A stretch of DNA of 64,000 nucleotides, taken from Massilia sp. Mn16-1_5. GTDB lineage: Bacteria > Pseudomonadota > Gammaproteobacteria > Burkholderiales > Burkholderiaceae_D. The notes beneath the pieces were generated by a model, which was not told the origin of the DNA, did not search any database, and saw nothing but the letters and a program-made list of their open reading frames with translations. The DNA lies in assembly GCF_004798585.1 (NCBI RefSeq), contig NZ_PPXQ01000019.1, positions 60,079 through 124,078 of the forward strand. The letters run 5' to 3'. The position numbers and the translations under genes are program-made. This document shows, in pieces, positions 35,902 through 44,454 of the stretch (position 1 is the stretch's first letter; each line of letters starts with the position of its first letter).

Positions 35902-37203
35902 GTGGATGACCTCTTCAAGAACGAACCCGCCGCCCCCCTGGCCGAAGCCCTGCGCCCGCGCACCATCGACGAAGTCATCGGCCAGAGCCATCTGCTCGGC
36001 CCCGGCAAGCCGCTCAACCTCGTCTTCAAGTCCGGCAAGCCGCACTCGATGATCCTGTGGGGCCCGCCCGGTGTCGGCAAGACCACGCTGGCGCGCCTGA
36101 CGGCCTACGCCTTCGATTGCGAATTCATCGCGCTTTCCGCCGTGCTGTCGGGCGTGAAGGACATCCGCGCCGCCGTCGAGCAGGCCGAGCAGTACCTGGC
36201 ACGCGGCAAGCACACGATCCTGTTCATCGACGAGATCCACCGTTTCAATAAATCGCAGCAGGACGCCTTGCTGCCCTTCGTCGAATCCGGGCTGGTGACG
36301 CTGATCGGCGCGACCACCGAAAATCCTTCGTTCGAGGTGAACTCGGCGCTGCTGTCGCGCTCCCAGGTCTACGTGCTGAAGGCCTTGAGCGACGACGAGA
36401 TGCGCCAGCTCTTGAAGCGCGCCCAGGAGCGCGTGCTCGCCCACCTGAAATTCGACGAGATCGCGATCAGCACCCTGATCGGCTACGCCGACGGCGATGC
36501 GCGCCGCTTCCTGAACCTGCTCGAGCAGACCAAGACCTCGGCCGAGACGAGCGGCATCACGACGATCACCGGCGAATTCGTCGACAACGCGCTGACCCTG
36601 AATTCGCGCCGCTTCGACAAGGGCGGCGACAATTTCTACGACCAGATCTCGGCCCTGCACAAGTCGGTGCGCGGCTCGCATCCGGACGCAGCCCTGTACT
36701 GGCTATGCCGCATGCTCGACGGCGGGGCCGATGCGAAGTACCTGTCGCGCCGCATCGTGCGCATGGCCTGGGAAGACATCGGCCTGGCCGACCCGCGCGC
36801 CATGCAGATCGCAAACGACGCGGCGACGACCTACGAACGTCTCGGCTCGCCGGAAGGCGAGCTGGCGCTCGGCCAGGCCGTCGTCTACCTCGCGATCGCC
36901 GCGAAGAGCAATGCCGGCTACAACGCCTTCAACGCGGCGATGGCTTTCGTTCGCAAGGACAAGTCGCGCGAAGTGCCGGTGCATCTGCGTAACGCCCCGA
37001 CCAAGCTCATGAAGGAGCTCGGCTACGGCCACGAGTACCGCTACGCCCACGACGAGCCGAACGCCTATGCCGCCGGCGAAACCTATCTGCCCGAAGGTAT
37101 GCCGGAGCCGCGCTGGTACCAGCCGGTGCCGCGCGGGGTGGAGAGCAAGATTGCGGAAAAGCTGGCCTTCCTGCGCCAGCTGGACGAGGACGCGCAGGGC
37201 TGA
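35902..37203 (+). CDS. rarA: replication-associated recombination ATPase RarA (MgsA)
   Basis: A 433-residue AAA+ clamp-loader-like ATPase working at stalled forks. Walker A is [13 protein letters not shown] (about residues 53-65), Walker B is [19 protein letters not shown], and [18 protein letters not shown] is the sensor region. The C-terminal tetramerisation part includes [19 protein letters not shown] and [11 protein letters not shown]. The start is a GTG with GGGAG seven bases upstream. Confidence 0.95.
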   Translation: MDDLFKNEPAAPLAEALRPRTIDEVIGQSHLLGPGKPLNLVFKSGKPHSMILWGPPGVGKTTLARLTAYAFDCEFIALSAVLSGVKDIRAAVEQAEQYLARGKHTILFIDEIHRFNKSQQDALLPFVESGLVTLIGATTENPSFEVNSALLSRSQVYVLKALSDDEMRQLLKRAQERVLAHLKFDEIAISTLIGYADGDARRFLNLLEQTKTSAETSGITTITGEFVDNALTLNSRRFDKGGDNFYDQISALHKSVRGSHPDAALYWLCRMLDGGADAKYLSRRIVRMAWEDIGLADPRAMQIANDAATTYERLGSPEGELALGQAVVYLAIAAKSNAGYNAFNAAMAFVRKDKSREVPVHLRNAPTKLMKELGYGHEYRYAHDEPNAYAAGETYLPEGMPEPRWYQPVPRGVESKIAEKLAFLRQLDEDAQG

Positions 37204-37229
37204 CGCCGGCCGCGGCCAGCGTCATGCGC

Positions 37230-38396
37230 TTATTGCAGGCTGACCTTGCAGGTCGAGCGCGCCGTGCAGGCCCGCTGGCAGGCATACACGCCGTCCTTCG
37301 GTCCCTTCAGGCATTCGCCGAAGCACTGGCGTTCGGTGTTGCAGTTCAGGTCCTTGCCGTTCTGGGTCGGCAGCGGTGGCGCGGCGGAGGCTGTCGTTGC
37401 CGGCTTTGACGGGATGGAGCCGACCTGGCTCGCGGTTCTGTCGCCGCCGCCGGTTTGTGCGACCGTCAGCGCGGCCTGCTTGCGTGAGGCTTCCTGGCGC
37501 TGCCGGTTCGCCGCGTCCTGCCTCGCCTGCGATTCGGCCTTGCGCTGTGCTTCGGCTTCGGCCTTGCGCTGGGCCTGGGCGGCCTGCTGCTGCTCGTGTT
37601 GGCGTGCGATGTCGTACTGCCTTTGCGTCGCCTGGCGCGCGTTCTCCTGCGCCTGCTGGTATTGGCGCGCGGCAGCGTCGCGCTGCGCCTGGGCCTGGCT
37701 CTCGCGCCGGACCTCCGCTTGCGCGCGGATCTGGGCGGCCTGGGCGGCCTGCTGCTGGGCCACCTGGTTTGCCGCGCCGCTCAGCGTAGCCATCGCATTG
37801 CCGAAGGCGCGGGCAGTCGCCTCACTGGACGCGCGCTCGTCTTCCCGTCGCTGGCGCGCCTCTTCGGCCATCCTTTGATCGTGGAATGCAGCGGCCTGCA
37901 GTTCCTGGCGAAGGGCAGCTTCGCTGTATGGCTTCGTTTGCCACTCGTTGATGTACCGGTAGTCTTGCAGGAAATTCAGCCCGGCAGTGCTTTTCGACTC
38001 GAAGAGCCTGTCAAAACCACCCGCCGTATTCGGCGTGTAAGTAAGGCGCTGATCGTCGTCCCAGGTCTCGCAATGGATGACCAGTTTGTTCGCTCCCTGC
38101 ATCACTGCACTAGCTGTGCGGCATCCGGACGGTTGGGCCACCACCTGCAGGACGCCCGGCTGCGCCGTATTGCGCAGCTTGAATCCATCGAACACATAAG
38201 TCAGGCCATTGTCTTCGCGCGTCGGTGTCCACGCCATGGCGCGCAGGATGTATTTCTTGTTGACGAGCTTGTTCAGGAATCCGAAGTCGGCGGATCCGGC
38301 TTGCCAGTTCGGCGCGGCCGGTGCCGGCGCGGGTTCGATCGCCGCGCAGGCCGACAGGAGACAGGCCATGGCCAAGTACGAGAGTTTTTTCAGCAT
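37230..38396 (-). CDS. lipoprotein with Gln/Ala-rich coiled coil and Cys-rich tail, unknown
   Basis: A 388-residue lipoprotein with lipobox LLSAC (Cys18). Residues about 30-170 form a globular domain with two cysteines. A long Gln/Ala/Arg coiled coil follows (about 180-330), then a Pro/Ala linker and a C-terminal domain with eight closely spaced cysteines (LNCNTERQCFGECLKG, then CQRACTARSTC). The tail probably forms several disulfides in the periplasm. I do not recognise a family. It converges on rarA and is divergent from serS. Confidence 0.75.
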   Translation of the reverse strand: MLKKLSYLAMACLLSACAAIEPAPAPAAPNWQAGSADFGFLNKLVNKKYILRAMAWTPTREDNGLTYVFDGFKLRNTAQPGVLQVVAQPSGCRTASAVMQGANKLVIHCETWDDDQRLTYTPNTAGGFDRLFESKSTAGLNFLQDYRYINEWQTKPYSEAALRQELQAAAFHDQRMAEEARQRREDERASSEATARAFGNAMATLSGAANQVAQQQAAQAAQIRAQAEVRRESQAQAQRDAAARQYQQAQENARQATQRQYDIARQHEQQQAAQAQRKAEAEAQRKAESQARQDAANRQRQEASRKQAALTVAQTGGGDRTASQVGSIPSKPATTASAAPPLPTQNGKDLNCNTERQCFGECLKGPKDGVYACQRACTARSTCKVSLQ

Positions 38397-38598
38397 GATT
38401 TCAAGGCGAATAAATAGAATTTCCAGAAGGTAACTATGAAGTATTCATGAGCCTGTATGAGCCGTCAATCGGCGTCGAAAGGCATGCGATGTCCTTACAA
38501 CAATCGGCCTTGGACGCTGGGGTGCTGCTTTTTCGGAAACGCGCCGATAATCGTGAGCGGCTTGGTACAATTGCGTTTTCGACATACTGCTGGCCTGA

Positions 38599-39903
<1,305 letters not shown>

Positions 39904-39945
39904 GCGCACGGGGTAAATAGCTCTTCCGTTTTCGCGGAGGGCTGC

Positions 39946-39951
39946 TATAAT
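39946..39951 (+). promoter_or_regulatory. -10 box of the first tRNA-Ser gene
   Basis: A perfect TATAAT, 31 bases before the tRNA. The -35 at 39923-39928 (CTTCCG) is weak. Confidence 0.55.
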
Positions 39952-39982
39952 GTGGCCTCTCGCGACAAGCGACCGGTTACCT

Positions 39983-40072
<90 letters not shown>

Positions 40073-40080
40073 ATAAATAG

Positions 40081-40108
40081 AAAAGGACTCCCTCGGGAGT
40101 CCTTTTTT
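40081..40108 (+). terminator. terminator of tRNA-Ser copy 1
   Basis: AAAAGGACTCCC pairs with GGGAGTCCTTTT across a two-base TC gap, followed by T residues. Confidence 0.88.
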
Positions 40109-40114
40109 ATTTGG

Positions 40115-40225
40115 TGGCGGAGAGGAGCAGGGCCCCTGCGGGCCCTGCGTGTGGGATTCGAAGACCCGCGCATACTTGCGCGGGGGCGGCCCGCGGCACG
40201 TGGGCGAATCCCACCCTCTCCGCCA
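40115..40225. pseudogene. scrambled remnant of a third tRNA-Ser unit
   Basis: The right end (40200-40225) is the tRNA-Ser 3' part: GTGGG-CGAATCCCAC, with two T missing from the T-loop, then CCTCTCCGCCA. The left end is the same sequence inverted and split: TGGCGGAGAGG (40115-40125), then a perfect hairpin GCAGGGCCC-CTGC-GGGCCCTGC (40127-40148), then GTGGGATTCGAA. A terminator like those of the intact copies follows. No 5' half or anticodon remains, so it cannot be a working tRNA. Confidence 0.75.
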
Positions 40226-40231
40226 GTAAAT

Positions 40232-40259
40232 GAAAAAAGCTCCCTCTGGGAGCTTTTTC
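40232..40259 (+). terminator. terminator following the tRNA remnant
   Basis: AAAAAGCTCCC-TCT-GGGAGCTTTTT with A and T tracts on both sides, built like the terminators of the two intact tRNA-Ser genes. Confidence 0.8.
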
Positions 40260-40270
40260 ATTTACGGAAG

Positions 40271-40290
40271 GCTGGGCACTCGTGCCCAGC
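40271..40290. repeat. perfect palindrome between tRNA remnant and tRNA copy 2
   Basis: GCTGGGCAC-TC-GTGCCCAGC, an uninterrupted 20-base dyad of unknown role. The remainder of 40291-40342 holds nothing I can identify. Confidence 0.6.
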
Positions 40291-40342
40291 GGGACGCCGA
40301 TTATTGTTGTCTCTAGTCTTGTATGCGTCGAACATCATTCCC

Positions 40343-40371
40343 TTGCACAACGTCAGTCCCGCCGCTATAAT
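40343..40371 (+). promoter_or_regulatory. sigma-70 promoter of the second tRNA-Ser gene
   Basis: TTGCAC (40343-40348), a 17-base spacer, TATAAT (40366-40371). This is near consensus and 34 bases before the tRNA. A G+C-rich discriminator follows, as is usual for stable RNA genes. Confidence 0.8.
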
Positions 40372-40405
40372 GCGAGCCTCTTGCAGCGACCGCAACACCG
40401 ATTTA

Positions 40406-40496
<91 letters not shown>

Positions 40497-40502
40497 TAGA
40501 AG

Positions 40503-40533
40503 AAAAAGGCTCCCCATGGGAGCCTTTTTTTTT
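40503..40533 (+). terminator. terminator of tRNA-Ser copy 2
   Basis: AAAAAGGCTCCC-CAT-GGGAGCCTTTTT followed by more T. Gap 40534-40636 shows nothing else. Confidence 0.88.
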
Positions 40534-40636
40534 GCTGTAGTAAAGTTTGAAGCAACGTTAGGTCGAGGTGCCGATAAAACTGTTCAGTGCACCTCTACCA
40601 AAACAGACTGAACAGCGTATGGTGTTCGTGCCAAGT

Positions 40637-42439
40637 CTAACGCATATCGGAGACTACACGAAACTTAGCCCCAACCGCTTGTGCGGCCAATTGTGCGCCG
40701 AACAGTAAACTTCGCAGTTGAATTGCTGCCGGACCGGTAGCATGACCAGAAGGAGTTTGATACTTAGATTTCAACACGTGCGGTTGTACCACTATCACTT
40801 GGTATTCACAATCTGCGGTTATCGTTCTCAATGCAGCAAGCATGGCAGTGCCTGTTGCTGCTGTCGACACTAGACCGGCGCTCCAAGGCTGATCCCAGAC
40901 TCGCATGCCACCATGCTTGCCAATGCTAGTAGCGAGATCAGGAATTATGCTAGCTGAGCTCATGCGTCTCAGGTTTTTCATCGCCTGCGCTGTCACAACC
41001 TCATAAGCGCCCACGGATATCTTTCGACTTGCCTTATCGCTGTTCGCTCCCTTTACATGGATGAGAGTAATTCTCGGGACAGCAATTCCAGCAGCCGTGG
41101 GCAACTCTATGTGGATAAAGTCTGCAATTTCTCCAGAGCCATCGTCACAGTAAAGCCAGCATTGGCCAGTGGCGGGTTGCGCCAGCCCGAGTTGAGCTAG
41201 TCCATCTTTAAATACCCATTTGAACAGGCTTAAGTCAGCTACAGAACATATGTTCGCGATGGGTACCGATGCTCCAGGAGGTTTTTCCATGTCGACGCAG
41301 TACGCCGTCCCTGGAGCAAAATCACAGAACTCCAAGTTAAAAGGGCGATCTTGGACTATTGCTAGGCTGAGGCTAGCATGTGCTAACGTATGCCAGGTTT
41401 CGTAGTAAACCTTGATAAGCTCAGGGTCTGACGTTACTGTAGCAACTAGTTCAGCAAACGCCTTGGGGCATGAGCCAGAAAAGGTTAAAACGAGTCTGCC
41501 TGCGACGAAGTCTGGCTGAAGGATGAGGCTACACGTCGCTCCTGAAGTGGTATCCGTAATCAGGATCGGCACGTCCTTATTTGCAACGGAAGCCGTACCT
41601 AGTTCGATCTCAAAACGGTCTTTCAGGCCGGCCAATTTTCGTGCGCGGTGCTTTCCTTTAAGGGTATCGGGTTCTTCCCATTCAACGGCATAGGCAGGAC
41701 CGACGCCGGTGAAGTCGAACACCCGTGTAGCTAGGCCGTGGTGCACGGTTGAGGACAAGGTCGAAAGGCTTGCTTGCGTCGCGACCAACACGTCAAGGAC
41801 AGCCTTAGCAACGTCGCAACAGTCTCCCCAGTTCTTCGATGGGCGAAACCATAACCCACTTCGCTTCAAACTCACCCCTGCCTTGCTAGAGCGAACTGCT
41901 CCCGCAACGAAAGTAGAATCACCAAACGGATCAATAGCGTCTCTAAGGTCAGGCCCACTAATTATCTTGCTGTTCGGGCGAACTGTAACGTTCCGGTGGG
42001 TTCCTCCCAACCAAAGCGTCCTCAGGGTGCTTCCAGTTATGTAGGAATTGACGAGGGTTCGCTCGTCTGCGGGTTGCCAATTCTTGATCCTACCGTCATA
42101 TAGAGCATCGTAAACCTCAGATTTGAGTTCAGCATCACTTACGTAGATGAGAGCGAATCGATCATATGCAAAGTACGCGACCAAATGGTTGAGCTGATCT
42201 TCAATCGTATTGCTGCCGCTCCAACTGGCGGGCCTTTTCTCCTTAGCGTGAAATGCATAGATCGATGTTATTCCAGCGTAGGTAGGAGTGGCTAAACTAG
42301 AGATCTTAATTTGGCCATTCAGTCCTGATAAAACGGCTTTCAAGTTGCGCTGTAGTAATTTATAGTCAGGAGCGGCTACTGTAGAGTAGGCAACGACAAA
42401 GCTAGCGTAAGGAGCAAGTGCGGAGACGGCTATGGACAT
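40637..42439 (-). CDS. 600-residue protein of accessory origin, candidate nuclease/defence protein
   Basis: An unrecognised protein whose G+C and codon use are clearly lower than those of all neighbours by eye. The N-terminal half includes LKTLWLGG-like LRTLWLGGTHRNVTVRPNSK, ISGPDLRDAIDPFGDSTF and a SKNWGDCCDV segment. Near residues 435-520 stand DDGSGEIADFIHIEL and, after a short gap, RITLIHVKGANSDKASRKIS with GAYEVVTAQAMKNLRRM. The order acidic-D-x-F, then strand-His-x-Lys is reminiscent of PD-(D/E)XK-like domains seen in defence-island helicase/nuclease proteins (from memory, not searched). There is no signal peptide or membrane segment, no integrase or partner gene beside it, and no good Shine-Dalgarno. 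Confidence 0.75.
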   Translation of the reverse strand: MSIAVSALAPYASFVVAYSTVAAPDYKLLQRNLKAVLSGLNGQIKISSLATPTYAGITSIYAFHAKEKRPASWSGSNTIEDQLNHLVAYFAYDRFALIYVSDAELKSEVYDALYDGRIKNWQPADERTLVNSYITGSTLRTLWLGGTHRNVTVRPNSKIISGPDLRDAIDPFGDSTFVAGAVRSSKAGVSLKRSGLWFRPSKNWGDCCDVAKAVLDVLVATQASLSTLSSTVHHGLATRVFDFTGVGPAYAVEWEEPDTLKGKHRARKLAGLKDRFEIELGTASVANKDVPILITDTTSGATCSLILQPDFVAGRLVLTFSGSCPKAFAELVATVTSDPELIKVYYETWHTLAHASLSLAIVQDRPFNLEFCDFAPGTAYCVDMEKPPGASVPIANICSVADLSLFKWVFKDGLAQLGLAQPATGQCWLYCDDGSGEIADFIHIELPTAAGIAVPRITLIHVKGANSDKASRKISVGAYEVVTAQAMKNLRRMSSASIIPDLATSIGKHGGMRVWDQPWSAGLVSTAATGTAMLAALRTITADCEYQVIVVQPHVLKSKYQTPSGHATGPAAIQLRSLLFGAQLAAQAVGAKFRVVSDMR

Positions 42440-42672
42440 CAGAAGTTATCGTTAGGGCGGTAACATATTTTGCCATAAACCAACCTATTAATTCTGAATG
42501 TTTCTCTTGTATCGAATGATATCCATTCGTGCCGGCTCTCGTAACCGCTGTGTCAACTATTATTTAACGATGCTGCGTTACTCGGCTGTTTTCGCTAGGC
42601 CGCGTTCAAATGACGATACAGTGGATTGTTTTATTGCTGAGCGAGTAGGAGGGGCAGTGGGATGTTGACGCA

Positions 42673-43113
42673 TCACCTCACGCTCCTCGGCAGGACTCGG
42701 AAGTCCTCGGTCCTCGGCGTCGCCCTGAGCGGCCCCGCCAAGCCCTCCGGCGGCGCCGTCAGCTTCCGGTTCGCCAGGTCGAACCACCCGGCAGTGGATG
42801 TCACGCGCGCGCATAGGACGCCATCGCGAAAGAACTCGTTCCTCAGCATCATCCGGCTCGCATCCTCCGACAAGCCCGCAATGCTGAGCGTCACCTGCAT
42901 CTCGTCGAGCAGCCGCACTTCGCGAAAATACTCGATCTCGTCCTTCATCACCACCGGCCCCAGCTTCAGGCGCACGAATTCCGACATCGGAAACCCGTGC
43001 TCGGCGAAATACATCATGCGCACGTCGGCCGACTTGTCCAGGTAAGCCGTGTTGCGCATGTGCGCATTGAAATCCATGTCGCCCCAGCCGGCGACCAGCG
43101 TCTTGGTGTACAT
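42673..43113 (-). CDS. acyl-CoA thioesterase-like hot-dog protein
   Basis: A 146-residue hot-dog fold protein of the 4-hydroxybenzoyl-CoA thioesterase group. The N-terminal WGDMDFNAHMRNTAYLDKSA carries the usual catalytic Asp and the His/Asn of the family. Its substrate is likely a short or aromatic acyl-CoA, unknown. Of three close ATGs the third (43111-43113) was chosen because GGAGG stands eight bases before it. It follows the PepSY gene by 18 bases on the same strand. The gap 42440-42672 upstream of the accessory gene contains no gene and is A+T-richer near 42450-42600. Confidence 0.85.
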   Translation of the reverse strand: MYTKTLVAGWGDMDFNAHMRNTAYLDKSADVRMMYFAEHGFPMSEFVRLKLGPVVMKDEIEYFREVRLLDEMQVTLSIAGLSEDASRMMLRNEFFRDGVLCARVTSTAGWFDLANRKLTAPPEGLAGPLRATPRTEDFRVLPRSVR

Positions 43114-43131
43114 CTCCATTCCCTCCATGAG

Positions 43132-44346
43132 TCAGGCGGCGATCGAATCCTGCGATGACGCCACTGTAGCGCGCCGGCGCGGTTTCGCCTTCGGCCGGCG
43201 GAACTTGATCCACATGACTAGCCCGGTCACGAAGAACACCAGCGGCATCAGGCCGACCAGGCTGATCAGTACCCGTCCGGCCGTGCCCAGGGCTTCGCCG
43301 GTATGCAGCGGGAACATCCACGACAGGAAACGGTCGCCCGGCCGCATCCGCAGCGGATCGACGACGCGCAAGACCGTGGCGTCGCCGGAATCGACCGTGA
43401 TGCGGGTCGCGCCGTCGCCGTGGCGCCATTCTCCTGGCTGGCGCACGCGCACCTCGTAGGGCTGTCCGGCCTTGGCGGGGTAGTTCAGGCGCGAGACGCG
43501 GCCTTCCGGGAACAGGGCCTGGGCTGCCGCCAGCACGGCTTGCGGCGCGGCCGCGCCCGCATCCGGCGCGCTGCGGTTCGCCGGTTTGTCGTTGGGTGTC
43601 AAGGGGGACAGCGCGTTGACAGCCGGGGTGACCCAGGCCGGCATGTTGAAGTAAATCCCCGACACCGCCAGCAGCAGGAAGACCGGCGCACACCAGAAGC
43701 CTGCCGCACGGTGCAGCTGGAAGCTGAACTTTGGCCAGGAGGCGCCCAGGCGGAAGCTCAGGGCATGCCAGATCGCCGAGCGGGTCAGCTTGGGCCACCA
43801 GACGATGAGCCCGGTGATCGACAAGACCAGCAGCGCCACGCCCTCGACCGCCAGCACGACCTTGCCGCCGTCGCCCGCCAGCAGGTAGTGGTGCAGGTGG
43901 AACAAAGTCGGCAGCAGCTGCGGTCGGCTCAGGCCCGCTTCGCCCCAGCGCCGCTCGCCGAGGATCGCCAGGGTAGCCGGGTCGACCATCACCTGGCGCG
44001 TCACGCCCTGTTGCCAGATCGATGCGGTCTTGCCGGGACGGTACCAGGCAATGAAGACGTCGCCTGCGTGTTCCGGAAGCATCAGCATGTTGGGGCGGCC
44101 GTACCCCTCGCGTGCCGCCAGCATATCGCCGACATCGCCCACCAGCGCGGGCGCGACCCGCAGCGTCTCGCCCTGGCGGGTGTGCGGCGGCGGCGCGACC
44201 TGCAGCAGGCCGGGGTTGAGCAGGGCATCGAGTTCGTGACGCCAGCTGAGGATACTGCCGGTCAGGCCCTGCAGGACGAGCAGGGTACCGAATACGAGGC
44301 CGGCCCAGAGGTGCAGGGTCCGGATCAGGCTTTTGGTGGGTGACAT
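43132..44346 (-). CDS. PepSY-associated membrane protein, likely siderophore-iron reductase type
   Basis: A 404-residue inner-membrane protein with four main membrane segments: LHLWAGLVFGTLLVLQGLTG near the N-terminus, VVLAVEGVALLVLSITGLIVWW, FSFQLHRAAGFWCAPVFLLL and a C-terminal VLISLVGLMPLVFFVTGLVM. Periplasmic PepSY domains lie between them. Conserved histidines in the membrane parts (LHLW, LFHLHHYLL, LHRAAG) could bind haem. Such proteins are commonly next to siderophore receptors and are thought to reduce ferric siderophores. It is divergent from a receptor gene across a Fur-box region. Confidence 0.85.
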   Translation of the reverse strand: MSPTKSLIRTLHLWAGLVFGTLLVLQGLTGSILSWRHELDALLNPGLLQVAPPPHTRQGETLRVAPALVGDVGDMLAAREGYGRPNMLMLPEHAGDVFIAWYRPGKTASIWQQGVTRQVMVDPATLAILGERRWGEAGLSRPQLLPTLFHLHHYLLAGDGGKVVLAVEGVALLVLSITGLIVWWPKLTRSAIWHALSFRLGASWPKFSFQLHRAAGFWCAPVFLLLAVSGIYFNMPAWVTPAVNALSPLTPNDKPANRSAPDAGAAAPQAVLAAAQALFPEGRVSRLNYPAKAGQPYEVRVRQPGEWRHGDGATRITVDSGDATVLRVVDPLRMRPGDRFLSWMFPLHTGEALGTAGRVLISLVGLMPLVFFVTGLVMWIKFRRPKAKPRRRATVASSQDSIAA

Positions 44347-44380
44347 CGGAATCGCTCGGTCAATACAGCTTGCTGTTACA

Positions 44381-44405
44381 AATAAGAATCGTTATCATTC
44401 TCATT
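44381..44405. promoter_or_regulatory. Fur box between PepSY gene and siderophore receptor
   Basis: AATAAGAATCGTTATCATTCTCATT contains several overlapping NAT(A/T)AT-type hexamers of the Fur consensus. Its position in the 108-base divergent gap would let one site repress both directions under iron sufficiency. Confidence 0.7.
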
Positions 44406-44454
44406 TTACATTGCTTAGCAGAAAAGTATCGCGCTTTTTCGCCTCCAGAACAAT

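Noticed and set aside
40115..40225. A third working tRNA-Ser gene
   Set aside because: The acceptor 5' strand, D-arm and anticodon arm are missing and the T-loop is short by two bases.
42440..42672. Right-hand attachment site (duplicate of the tRNA-Ser 3' end) for an integrated island
   Set aside because: No sequence like GTTCGAATCCCAC or CTCTCCGCCA is found on the far side of the accessory gene, and there is no integrase, so integration at the tRNA remains unproven.
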